NCBI GenBank assembly: GCA_037975125.1
Contig: CM075852.1
Coordinates: 5,582,945-5,646,944, forward strand
Source: Latrodectus hesperus
Lineage: Eukaryota > Arthropoda > Arachnida > Araneae > Theridiidae
Length of the DNA stretch: 64,000 nucleotides
Direction of reading: 5' to 3'
The notes below the pieces were generated by a model, which saw only the letters and a list, made by a program, of their open reading frames with translations, made no database searches and had not been told where the DNA came from. Within the stretch, counting starts at the first letter, position 1; every line of letters starts with the position of its first letter. Positions 1-11,263 of this stretch are shown in pieces. A program made the position numbers and the translations under genes.

Positions 1-59
1 GGGCAAGGAATGAGCACCACCAGAAATTGCGTTATCAAATTTGTTATTTAGTGACAAAT

Positions 60-290
60 TCACAGCAAGTGCTCTAAGTGTCAACCAGACGCATATTTTC
101 ACTGCTAACACCAGCGGGAGAACGGCTGGAACACCCTCATGAATATTCATAAAGACGTGATATTTTTGTCCTTGGCATAAACGATTATAACCACGAGATC
201 TTCAGCTGAGCCCACAGATCCCTCGTACAATAAATACTTCAAATGTGCCCAGAAGAAAAAGTGAAGTTGGTTGAGGTCTGGTGAACACAC
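60..290 (-). pseudogene. C-terminal relic of a mariner-type (DDE) transposase
   Basis: Read on the minus strand, the stretch begins with CSPDLNQLHFFFWAHLK and continues to SAEDLVVIIV and then HLEHLL before a stop at 60-62. This matches the end of arthropod mariner-type transposases, where the motif is RSPDLTPLDFFLWGHLK and the protein ends in a hydrophobic HFEHLL-like tail. The third catalytic Asp of the DDD triad (the D of PLDF) is His here, codon at 261-263. Stops interrupt the frame between about 100 and 140. The homology starts abruptly near 290, so the N-terminal two thirds are absent. It is a dead fragment. Assignment to the superfamily is firm; the subfamily is not. Confidence 0.7.
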
Positions 291-1449
291 AGGTTTGTCT
301 TTGACAACAGAGAACTTTTACTTTTATTTTTCTTGTATTCACAACTTTTCCTTTACTTGTTCTTATATATTTATATACATATGTATTCACGTTGAAAAAC
401 ATTCTTTTAATTTAATGACTACAGTATGCATTATTTTGAAACATATACAATATTTTCATTGTTATTCTTTTTTACCATTCTAAAAAAGAGATTGTTTCTA
501 TTAACGACAGATCTATGGTTGGTAAATTGTAAGTTTAAAACTTCTCACTTCTAACGTGGAATACATTTGCACCTCAAAATAAAATGGACTGGAAAGAAAA
601 ATATTCAAAATAGAAAGAGTATGAAACAACCAGCAAATAATACCAGTGTAACTTATAGCAATGTTTACAATCATGCATGTCATCTAGGATACTTATAACT
701 GTACAAAAAAATCCGAGAAAAATGTTTGAATATGTATCTATATAAATGTATCCATACATACGTTTATTTTTAATGTTGTTTTATGTTCTAAAAATTTTAC
801 ATATTTTACTATATAATTTAAAAATAAATAAATGATTGTGTTTTTTTATCGAAAAGCAAGATTTATCTTATAAAAAGTTCACTTTGTGATAAAAATAATT
901 TTATTTAAATTTTAAATTTATTATTTAAATATACAACAAATTAATTATAAATAACTGCTTAAGATTACTTCATTTACGATTCTTGTCTTCAAAAATAACA
1001 TAAAATTAATTTTAAACAAAATGAAAATCATTTTAAAAACTAATAATGAATACACATCTATTAAAATTAGGAATTCAGGCACCAAAGACTATGATTATTA
1101 ACAGAGAGGCAAAGATGTTAAGAAATTGGTATATCATTTGAATTTTTTTAAAATTAAGTTTATAATAGTTAATCCATAATGCGTAGTTAAACTGTAAAGT
1201 AGTTCCTATAAAAAAAATCCAAAGTTTATATCCTATAAAAAAGTAATGACATCAAAGCAATAAATCATTTTAATCTATAAATTCTACATTTTAAATAAAA
1301 CTAGGTGATTATGTATATAAATGTATATTAAAAACCTTTTCAAAGTAAAGCTGCAACTTTAAGCGTTAAAATGTAAAAGAGGAAACTAATCCTCCTTCCT
1401 TTTGGATAAAATAGATACATTTCATCCATATCCGACTGAACATTTTGTT
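291..1449. other. AT-rich non-coding stretch
   Basis: Nothing recognisable. Short ORFs here have low-complexity compositions and overlap one another on both strands. No repeat or splice structure was seen. Confidence 0.6.
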
Positions 1450-1790
1450 TTAAACAAAACAGATACTTCACCATACCGGATTTTGCATCTTTCCGCCTTT
1501 TAGTTTACAACTTCACGCAACTTTTAACGTTTGAGTATAAAGCGGAACTCTATTCAGCGGACCGCGGTGATGAAATATGCGGAGTCACTCGCTACCTCAT
1601 CCTGTTTTAATGTATCCTTTGCAGAAGGCTTTATTTCTTATCGCAGCATGATCCCGAGACGATTTCATTATACCATAAAATCTACTGATACGGCGCTAAC
1701 TCAGGTGTTTTAATCAGTAAAGCATCGTAATTTTGGAAGTGGTAAAATGAACTGGAGAGCTATTCGGATGAATTGAATGTTGCCAAGGAG
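1450..1790. repeat. Unidentified dispersed repeat, copy 1 of 3
   Basis: This block shares long colinear runs with 6690-6995 and 9975-10335, all in the same orientation. Shared landmarks in order are a TTTAGTTTACAACTT block, TATAAAGCGGAACTC, TCTTATCGCAGCATG, CCATAAAA, CTCAGGTGTTTTAATCAGTA and GTGGTAAAATGA. On the minus strand all three copies can be read as YGIMK..R.HA.IR, which hints at an old coding origin, but copy 1 contains stops downstream of that motif. No terminal repeats or target duplication could be defined. Family unknown. Confidence 0.65.
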
Positions 1791-4700
1791 AAGCTTTCAG
1801 TAAATTAAATACGAAAAGTGTGGTGAAGACTTGTTTTAGAGATGTTTGTCCAGGATTATTTATTTACAAAGTCAACTAAAACTATGTTTTCGTTTGAGTT
1901 CTTATCTTCTTTAGATATTTTGTGTTTGTATTTCATATGAATTTATATCGAATTTTTCATTTACCATTGTTATAAATAAATGTACACACTTTGGTATAAA
2001 TTATACTTGGAAAGTAAAGTTAAAAAATTTATTAATAGATAATAATATTGGTATTATTTACTCCATAATGATATATTTCTAACATAATGATATTTGGAAT
2101 TTAGTTATGATTTTATTCTTGTTAAAGCGTCTACTAAAATGTATTAGTAATAAAATTTTTGTTTCTGAGATTATTTCAAGAAAATATAATTTCTTAAACT
2201 ATAATTATTTGTATGATATAAGTACAGCCACTGAATGTTTCGACTATAAATATCTAATTTTTCAATGCAAAACAAGGTTAAGAAAATTGACGTAATATCT
2301 AACCCAATATATTATTGTTTACTGCATTATAATATTTTTACAGTGCAATTATAGGAATACTGAAAATGTGCATAATTATAGCATAATTGAAATATATTCA
2401 TTGACAATAAAACATAATTATCGAAAATTAACGCATAAAAAATATTATTTCTGAGATTTAAGTTTAATAATGTAATTGAAAAATCAAATACGTATATTTT
2501 TGCTGCCTCTAAATAAAAAAAAATTATATTATTAATAAAATTATTGATAGCATGTAACATGAAAACAGAAACAGTGCAAATGAGTATTATTTAACAAATA
2601 ATGCTTAACTTATTTAGTAATGCAACCCTTCATGCAAAAGCTGAAATTTACTGTGTTCCTTCTTCTGATACCATATCCAAGTAAACTATAAAATTGAAGA
2701 GGATAAAGAGAGTATCATTGTTACCAAACATAAATAGGAATTTTCACATTGTATTTATGTTTTTTTATTATTTTCTGTCTTTCATATTTTGAGAATTTAA
2801 ATGTGATACATATATTTTATCGTATAAATCATACTCATACATATATAAGGATTTGTGTATGAATTTTGAAGTAAATGCTGAAGCTAACTATTCATTCCCT
2901 TGTGCAAATATGTCTAAAGATACAATGTAAAAAACTAGAAGGCTTGCTATCGAAAACAAGTATAAATTTCAAATATTAGGACTAATATATTGAATTTTCT
3001 AGATTATTTATTCATTCCATTTTGAAAGACATATATATTTCAAGTGTATTTTTGGTTATTTTAACATAGAATAAGAATTTAATATCACTTAAATGTTTAT
3101 ATTTTGCAGCAAAAATTTGAAGCTGGGAAATTAAAATTTAATTACAGTGTGACTTGTTAAATATATGAAACAAAACTAAAGGTGCCCTTTTGCTGAAGCC
3201 ATTTTTTGATGATGTTTGAAAATACCTTTTAAAAAATATAAAAGTAGTTAATGGCTTATAAATTAATTAATGAATTTACTTCCAGATGTATAGATTGGTG
3301 ATGTCTAGCAGACTACACTTGAGAATTGAACTATATATTTAGTGTAATTCTATCTGAAAAGGAAGTGGACAAAAAAGCTTTATGGAATGATAAAATTGAA
3401 AGGAATATGAATGATTTAAAATTACACAAAATTACATTACAACTATATAATTTTAAGCACTGTTGTGATGGTTTAGGATAGATATGGTGATCATTCACTC
3501 CAAGAGTCTTAAAATAATATAAATGCACTGTGTTGAATGAATGATCAAAGCATCGAGGAAGACAATAAAAAGTGCTTACGTAAAATGTTTAAAGCACATT
3601 TAAATGCATAATATCAGGAAAATGCAAGCAACAACTTTACGATAATTAACTAATTACAGGTGCATAAAAGAACATATGTCGCTGGACACGTTACTAAAAC
3701 TGTAATATTAAAAAAAAATGTACATTTTAAAAATAAAATATTACTAATGCTGTTTGTTTTCATACTGAAGAAAAAATTTCTAAATGAATTTATTTATAAA
3801 ATATTATTGAGTAATTCAATCTTGCTTTAATGCAAAATGTAAACATTTGATTTTATTTCAAGTCTGTATAAAATATTTTGATAATAGTTAGATATGTCCA
3901 TAGTAACACAGAATAAGCGGTTCTTGGTATCTTTTTACTTTTGTAAGCTTATGAGGATAAGAGAAAAAAAACTTAAAGATTTTTATAATAAAAATATGCT
4001 TTATTTAATACAATGAAGGTGTAATGCATATGGAGATCTGATTAATTTTTCATGCAATATAGCAGTGGTACTTTTCATTGGCATATTTTGAAACACTCAT
4101 TTTGAAATTATGCAAAAGGTTTTGCTCATCATCTGATTTTGTTTTTCAATTTTCTTTGTGTGGTCTCTTTTTTTTAATGTAAAGTTCTTCCTCATAGGTA
4201 AGCATACATATCTGTGATTCCGAAACGTATAGAAATATCTTTATTACTAACTTGAAATAATATATCAGTGAAATTTCGAATAACAGGAATACAAAATTAA
4301 AACTAACATTAATAAAAATATTTGATAAATTTTACCACTATACTAATTATAATAAAAACAACAGTCACATTGAGAAAAAAATGTCAATTGGGGACTATTT
4401 TTAGAAAAACATTCATTATTGTCCGTAAATAAAAATATTTTTACTATAATTAAAATGTTCACATTAATTTTAAGGAGAAATCAATTTATCGTTTTAATAA
4501 AGTAAAAAAATAACAAAAAGTACTTTATAATTTGTTTGTAATGATTGATCTTGAAAAATAATAAACAATGGAAACACATTTTCTCAATTTTCTCTATAAG
4601 CTTAAACTTACATTTTAAATTGATAAATTTAAAGGAAAATAAATTAAAATAAGAACTTATACATTTTATATGCTGACCAAATAATGAAAAGGAAAGTAAA

Positions 4701-4874
4701 ATTAAATAACTGATCTAATTTAAATAAAGCTAAGTTTAGACAAATTTTTTCTGTTAAGGCATGAAAAATGCAGAAAGATTTATTAATATTTACGAAGAAA
4801 ACTGACAATACAGACGTAGTAAAATATTTTCCAGTTGAGTATAAGAATTTTGGGTATCGATAAAATACGAAATA
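1791..4874. other. AT-rich non-coding stretch
   Basis: About 3 kb without a supportable gene, RNA or repeat. Short ORFs near 2107-2560 and 3331-3528 are rich in Asn, Ile, Tyr, Phe and Lys, as expected by chance in such AT-rich DNA. Confidence 0.6.
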
Positions 4875-5032
4875 CCGGGTGATCCAAAAGTCAGGACGAA
4901 CTTTAAAAATGAATAATTCGAAAACGAATCACGATACAAAGATGCGGTTTGCACCAAACGGATGAAAAAGAAACCGGGTTTTGTGTGGCAATGAAAAAAA
5001 ATTAGTTCTGTTGGCGTCCAACAGATGGCGCT
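4875..5032 (+). repeat. Left terminal inverted repeat of the 4875-6470 transposon
   Basis: It pairs with 6313-6470 as an almost perfect reverse complement. Both share the order GGGTGATCC, GACGAACTTT, CGAAAACGAATCACG, GTTTGCACCAAACG and ACAGATGGCGCT. Confidence 0.88.
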
Positions 5033-5116
5033 ATAGTGTTTTATTGCAACAAAAGATGATTTACAAATGAAACAATGATTAATGAAGTCAGATTAATTAC
5101 AGTTAATTAGTACTTA

Positions 5117-6250
5117 CTACAGTAAATGTTCAATGTGCTGTCCATCATTCAGAAGTAAAGCTGTGAGACGAGTCACCACACCATTCACAACATTTAGTAG
5201 CATTTCTTGCGTTATAGCAGACACATTTTGGCGGATGGCATCTTTCAGTGCTGCTAGTGATGCCGGTTGGTCGCTGTACACTTTTGACTTCAAGAAGCCC
5301 CACAGCCAAAAGTCGCAGGGTGTGAGATCGGGAGATCTTGGAGGCCATGCGTGATTAAAGTAGCGACTGATAATACGATCCTCCCCAAATGTTGAGCGTA
5401 GCAGGGATTGCACAGGCAGAGCAATATGAGGTGGTGCTCCATCTTGCATAAAGGTGACTGTTTGGAGTGCCTGTCGCGCTTGCAGTTCAGGAATAATGCT
5501 GTTCTGTAACAGTGCTAGATATCGCTTACCGGTGACAGAAACTGTTTGGAAAACTGTCTGTGTGACTTCCTCGAAAGAAAATGGACTAATTATGAAATCA
5601 GCAGTGAAGCCACACCAGACTGTTCCTTTAGGCTGTTGCAAGGGTACCTCAACAAATACATGTGGATTTTCTGTGGTCCATACTCGACAATTGTGGGTGT
5701 TAACAGCGCCAGAGAGTGTGAAATGTGCTTCACCTGTTCAAAGCACAGTGTGAAGCCAGTCGTGCTGCTCTTCCATCTTATTGAAGACCAAATTCGCAAA
5801 AATGTCGGTGAGAGTCGAAGTCAGGAGGTTTCAGTTTTTAGTTATGTTGCAACTTGTAGGGATACCGTTGCAAAGTTACTCGAAGCGCTCTCCAGACACT
5901 TCCGTACGACACTCCTGTCTGCCTCGAAACTTCTCGAGCACTGCACTCCCCATGTGCAGCAACCACCGACATGGCTTGCACCGTCTGCTCCACTGTCGTG
6001 GCAACAGCAGCTGCAGTTGAGGAACGTCAACTTTTTTGACGTGATGCCAAAGAACCTGTAGCTTCAAATTTTTTTCACAATTTTGTTCAATGCAGAAGAC
6101 GTTATTGGTCCTTTGCTATCTCGCATACCCTTCATGTAGCGATATGCTCGCAATGCCACTTTCCAAATTCTTATAAAGCAGTTTAACTAAGAGGGCTTTT
6201 CCAACTATGGACAGCAATTCGATGCATACCAGCTTCGACTACCATTACCT
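5117..6250 (-). pseudogene. Broken mariner-type transposase (DUF4817/DDE type)
   Basis: The C-terminal 174 codons (5117-5641) are open and carry two catalytic motifs, MQDGAPPH and SPDLTPCDFWLWG. I count 42 residues between their Asp residues, against 34 in classical mariners. The same frame continues upstream with VNTHNCRVWTTENPH, but a TGA at 5738-5740 replaces the Trp of the expected LWTDEAHF motif. The first catalytic Asp next to it is Gly (codon 5732-5734). Farther upstream the helix-turn-helix half is readable only in pieces with several stops, for example TGVSYGSVWRAL and YPYKLQ. Both a nonsense mutation and a catalytic-residue loss make it inactive. The family is inferred from the ENPH, GAPPH and CDFWLWG motifs. 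Confidence 0.82.
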
Positions 6251-6312
6251 GCTGCAGTTGCTTCTTTTTATATCGTTTGTTGCTTTGCATAATCCTACAT
6301 CAGAAATCTGAC

Positions 6313-6470
6313 AGCGCCATCTGTTGGTCGCCAACAGAACTATTTTTTTTTCATTGCCACACAAAACCCGGTTTCTTTTCCATTCGTTTGGTGCAAACCG
6401 CATCTTTGTATCGTGATTCGTTTTCGAATTATTCATTTTTAAAGTTCGTCCTGATTTTTGGATCACCCTG
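6313..6470 (-). repeat. Right terminal inverted repeat of the 4875-6470 transposon
   Basis: Reverse complement of 4875-5032 with a few substitutions. Transcription of the minus-strand transposase would start in or just inside this repeat. Confidence 0.88.
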
Positions 6471-6689
6471 TATTTTAAACACATATAAGATTTTTACCCT
6501 TCAATCCATGACATTTGCCTCTTAAATACTTATAAAAAAGAAATCTAAAATTGCTTTCTTTTACATAAAATAAAATAAACATTCAATTCATCTACGATAC
6601 ATTAAGCTTATAAGACACACTAGCTGATCAATTTAATCTCACAATGTTTAATTTAAATTAAATAATTCTTCAAGTAATCAATTTAACCC

Positions 6690-6995
6690 ACTTCTCTCAT
6701 TTTAGCTTACAACTTCACAAAAGTTTTAATATTTGGTTATAAAGTGGAATTCTATTCAATAGAACATGGTAATGAAACGTGGAAAGTCACTCACATGCTC
6801 ATCTCATTTTAATGTATCCTTTACAGAAAACTTTATTTCTTATCGCAGCATGGACTTGAATCAAATTCATGATACCATAAAAGGCAGTGTTACGACACAA
6901 ACTCAGGTGTTTTAATCAGTAAAGCATCGTAATTTTGGGAGTGGTAAAATGAGGTTGAGAGCCATTGACTGAATTCAATGCTTCAAGAGATGATG
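6690..6995. repeat. Unidentified dispersed repeat, copy 2 of 3
   Basis: It aligns with 1450-1790 along its full length and shares TCTTATCGCAGCATG, CTCAGGTGTTTTAATCAGTA and AGCATCGTAATTTTGG with it. It is closer to copy 1 than to copy 3. It lies 220 bp beyond the right end of the 4875-6470 transposon, in the same orientation as the other copies. Confidence 0.65.
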
Positions 6996-7052
6996 TTGTT
7001 TTTCATTTTTCATGTTGTTTTTCATTTTTCAATAATGTTGTTTTTCATTTTT
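6983..7052 (+). repeat. Short tandem repeat, ~20-bp unit, three copies
   Basis: Three copies of ATGTTGTTTTTCATTTTTCA with small spacing differences directly follow repeat copy 2. It makes the overlapping 99-codon ORF an unlikely gene. Confidence 0.75.
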
Positions 7053-7059
7053 CAGTTTA

Positions 7060-9960
7060 GCTTATTGAATCTTTTCAATTGTTGGAAAATCATGCGAATG
7101 ATTCCTAGTCTTGTCAACCGTAAAATCAAATTATTTGACACATCACATTTAAGCAATTTGTTAAAATGTTCAACCGATTTATTTAGAATTTTGTCTTTTT
7201 CATTAAAAATAGTTCCATCATTGCACTTACAAAGGGTCTTTGTATGTATTTATTATTATTGCAACAAAGAAAACTAATCTCAACAAAAATATTTGCATTG
7301 AATAAAAATAATGGAAATGGGCAACTACTTTTTTGTCATTTTATACACACTTATACATTTAGATATGAAATTTGCTCTCAATTATAGAAGTTAACAATCC
7401 ACACTAACACAATACAAATTCTATCTACATTAAAATTAACTATTAACTAGTTATTTCATTAAATATTAAATAATTTTTAATCTAATTTTAATTAAGTTAG
7501 TGAAGAATTAAAAAGGAGATTCGGTAACAAATATATTAAGGAAATTATATGCTTTCATTGAAATTATTTCAATCAATTATTTCAATCAATCAATGAAATA
7601 GTTAAATGTCTACATAATGAAATCTCTAGAGTTTATTTGCTAAATTTTTGATAATTTTACTAATTCAAATTGCTTAATTTCTTGACAAACTGTTAGATCA
7701 TTTTCTTTTTTTAAATGAATAATTAGTTTTTTATGTAAGTTTTTTAATTAAATAAAATATAACTACTTTAGCAAACAACTTTTAAAAAAATAGGTATATT
7801 TTTATTTCGATGGTCCAATGGTGAAATCATTTTCTTTTCAAAATTTTAAGCAAAAATACGTTACGAAGTATTATTTTTTTAATTTATTTTATAAATGCTC
7901 TTCAAATTTAATCTTGTTTGGAATAAAACTATTGTAGGTTTCTGCAATTTCTCATTGTTTAAATCTATGGCAACTAAAAGTGGTAATGCAAAACAAATAA
8001 AAATGATAAACAGGAAAAATCAACGCAAATGTATAAAAAAAACAACAACAAAATTTTAAACAAATATGCTCAGTCGATAACAAGCATTCTGTGAGGAGTT
8101 TCTAATGAACATGATTTTAAAATTCTTTAACAATTATGTATTTCAAGAAATGTATTTTTTTTAAATTAACTAAAAATTTTGCTGCCAACCGTTATACGGC
8201 AGCATAAAACGGAAAAAAAAATTATATTTACATAATACGAAATACGATTTACTTTTCCATTTAGAGCAAAAACTAATATAAAAAAAATGTATCGAATAAA
8301 AATTAATATTGTTGCCTTAAACACAAAAAAACTGTATTTCAAATGTTGAATCATAATATTGTTGTTATAAATCATGTCTTACATATTTCTAAGTGAGAAA
8401 AAATTTAACTGCTTTTCTTTACAAAACACAAATTACTCTTTTTGAATGAATTATGAGTCCTGAGCAAAATATTTCTTTGGTTTCCTTTATTTTTTAGCTG
8501 ATTATTTTTTATTTCCGCTTTGAATCACTCACTGGAATCACATCTGGTCTTAAGCAGAACAAATTTGTAAGAAACATTCGTCTTAGCTGTCCAAGTATCA
8601 TTTTATCGCAATATATTAAAAACTTTTCTGACTCACAGCCAACTCAGTAACTCATAAATTACTGTATCTAGTTCTTAACTGGTGCATGAATTTCATATAC
8701 GCTGGTAAATTTATTAAATTATATTAACTGTATATTTCTGACCAAAAAACATTATATTAAAAAAGTAGAATGTGCCAACAAATATTATTATGCTGTATTT
8801 CTATAAAAAATAATCACTACAACCTAATGTGTTGTTTTTTTTCAGATACATTTCTGTTAATCTTAAAATTGGATTTTGCTGTAATCAATAAAAGAAAATA
8901 TATTTAACTAAAAAGTAAAAGAGAATCTACAAAGGCTTCTATACATATTAATATACATATGAAAATATGACGAATTAAAATATTTTGAAATTCAAATATT
9001 TTATCTTTAAACACAAAAATACATTTTTTAAATATGATTGAATATAATCTAAATAATGTAACCTACCATGTTTTTGTTTCGTATATTTCATGAGTATACC
9101 CACCCACACAGCTAAATAGTAATTTTACACTTGGTAAAAACATTGTGGTTGCAAAGATTGTTATTTTATAAGTAAATGCAATTATATAGTTGATAATAAA
9201 ATATTAGTTAATTTTATAATTTTTTATCTGATTTTCACAATGAGGTTGAATAAAAAATTTAGAAATTTTGGGAGAAAATGGTGTATATTCTAAGACGATA
9301 GGGTGCTTAGCTAATTCTAATAAAAATTCTTTATTTCTGATCAGTGCAAAAGACTAAGCATAATTCCAATTGTTTATGTTAAAATAACTGGAAAGCTTTA
9401 TTGTATCAACTTTATTGTAAGACAAGACTCAATAATATTCACTTTTGGTGAGAGAAAAATATTTTTATTTCTCTCAGAAACTATCATGTCTATACTGAAA
9501 TTTATATCAAATATTATTATTTAAACTTAATGTATTTTATTAATTACATTGATTTTAACTAATTTGTTATACGAGGAATATTTCTCATGTTATAACATGA
9601 TATATTTTGTTAAAATTAGTAATCTACTATATATTGTTATTTCATGCATTAAACAGTACATTATATAGGATTTTTTTAATAAAAAATTTATATATACGTT
9701 GGTAATAAAATGTGATTTTACTTTAATACTACTTCATTCCAACTGAGCGATGTTATAAAGTGTGCTTTTTACATATGCAGATTATTGCAATTCTTTGTGA
9801 TAAATATTAATTAAATAAATGAAAAATGAGTATACAATTTTCAAGAGGTTTTCATTTTCATGTTCCTTTCTTATGCATTTTAGCTAGAAAACTGAAGAAA
9901 GTGTGCTTACGTAATGAATAAACTTCAACCGGGAATTGCTAATCTTTCAAAAGATTTCTA
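7060..9960. other. AT-rich non-coding stretch
   Basis: About 2.9 kb with nothing supportable. There is a short local duplication of ATTTCAATCA near 7560-7600. No ORF of convincing composition and no RNA-like fold was seen. Confidence 0.6.
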
Positions 9961-9974
9961 GATAGGAGTTCCTT

Positions 9975-10335
9975 TATTAAACAAAAGACACGCTCAACAA
10001 TTCCGGATTTGCGTGGCTTTCCACGTTTTAGTTTACAACTTAACGCAAGTTTTAAGTAACGCGCTGGGGTATAAAGCGGAACTCCGCTCAGAAGCAGTGA
10101 TAATGAAGGATGCGAAGCATATAAATAGACTTCAGCTATATCCCATTCCAACTTAATGTTTCCATCTGAGAGATATAGTTTTCTTATCCCAGCGTGAACC
10201 CGAGACAATTTCATGATGCCATAAAAGGTACCGAAAGCCATCATCTCAGGTGTTTTAGTCAGTAAAACTCAGTAATTTGGAAAGTGGTAAAATGAGTTTG
10301 AGACTTAATTGGATAAGTTTTGCAATGCTAAGGAT
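9975..10335. repeat. Unidentified dispersed repeat, copy 3 of 3, with an open minus-strand frame
   Basis: Colinear with copies 1 and 2 but with extra internal sequence. A 101-codon minus-strand frame (9939-10244) crosses nearly the whole unit without a stop, starts MMAFGTFYGIMK and ends in a basic stretch containing KLKRGKPRKSG. The corresponding frame in copies 1 and 2 has stops. This could be the best preserved relic of a coding repeat, or a chance frame. I do not recognise the protein. On the plus strand each copy keeps TATAAAG or TATAAAGCGG at the same place. Confidence 0.6.
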
Positions 10336-10586
10336 TGCTCTTTGTGAAATAAAATTAGAAAACGTAGACAAAGTAAACTTTACAGTGCTCTTGGGGATTT
10401 TTCGAAAAAAGCATTTTTTATCTCAAATAATTTTGCATCAATTTTCCAATGCAGTTCTATGAAATGCTCATTTTTGAAGTTCTAAGTTTGTGAGGGAAAT
10501 TACGAAGTGCTTACATATTTAGGAACAATTCATTATAATAAATTTTCTGTCACTAAATTTTTTAATATTTTAAATAATATTTAAAA

Positions 10587-10590
<4 letters not shown>

Positions 10591-10681
<91 letters not shown>
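10591..10681. repeat. (AT)n microsatellite
   Basis: About 45 uninterrupted AT units. Confidence 0.97.
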
Positions 10682-10685
<4 letters not shown>

Positions 10686-11030
10686 GACAGAGAAATTAAA
10701 ATTTTAAATATCGTTTATTGAAAAACTTTCTCTTAACAATTTCATTTCCATTTTTCTTTTACAAGGCTGGTGTTCAATATTACAGTTCGTAAAATTGATT
10801 TGTAGTTTAGAACATAGTTCTGTAAAAATGCATTAATTAACATAATATTTAAAAATTTAATTTTTAATTATTTTATTCTTTATTTTACATCTATAACTTT
10901 AACTTTGAATTTGATTTTTTTACCTGAGCAATATATTAAAATGCAGATGATTTGAATTTCTCTTAAAATGGAGTAAAAGTATTAATACTATTTTTTATAA
11001 TACCAAAGTTTTTATTTTGTATTTACTGAT

Positions 11031-11055
11031 ATATATATATATATATGTATATAAA

Positions 11056-11094
<39 letters not shown>
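11031..11094. repeat. Interrupted (AT)n microsatellite
   Basis: AT dinucleotides with a few G, C and A interruptions, immediately left of the perfect palindrome. Confidence 0.9.
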
Positions 11095-11095
<1 letters not shown>

Positions 11096-11097
11096 TA

Positions 11098-11158
11098 AAT
11101 TTCTTAGATGTTAATAATGAAAATGGAAATGAAAAAAGATATTATACAACTCAATGGC

Positions 11159-11202
<44 letters not shown>

Positions 11203-11263
11203 GCCATTGAGTTGTATAATATCTTTTTTCATTTCCATTTTCATTATTAACATCTAAGAAATT
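11098..11263. repeat. Perfect 166-nt palindrome with an (AT)20 centre
   Basis: The 63-nt left arm (11098-11160) is the exact reverse complement of the right arm (11201-11263). The 40-nt centre is (AT)20, itself self-complementary, so the whole segment is one mismatch-free palindrome centred between 11180 and 11181. The arms are ordinary complex sequence (for example CAATGGCCC at the inner end of the left arm). No ORF, target duplication or transposon end marks it as a known element. Confidence 0.95.

Larger units (their letters stand above)
4875..6470 (-). mobile_element. Mariner-type DNA transposon with 158-bp inverted repeats
   Basis: The element starts CCGGGTGATCC and ends GGATCACCCTG, flanked by TA at 4873-4874 and 6471-6472, the target duplication typical of Tc1/mariner. 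Near-identical inverted repeats span 4875-5032 and 6313-6470, far longer than the roughly 30 bp of a standard mariner. Between them lies a decayed minus-strand transposase gene. The two ends differ by only a few bases, so the insertion is fairly young or the ends were homogenised, while the coding region is clearly dead. Total length is 1596 bp. Confidence 0.88.

Noticed and set aside
5546..6061. 171-codon plus-strand frame
   Set aside because: Antisense shadow of the transposase pseudogene, which carries the recognisable catalytic motifs on the minus strand.
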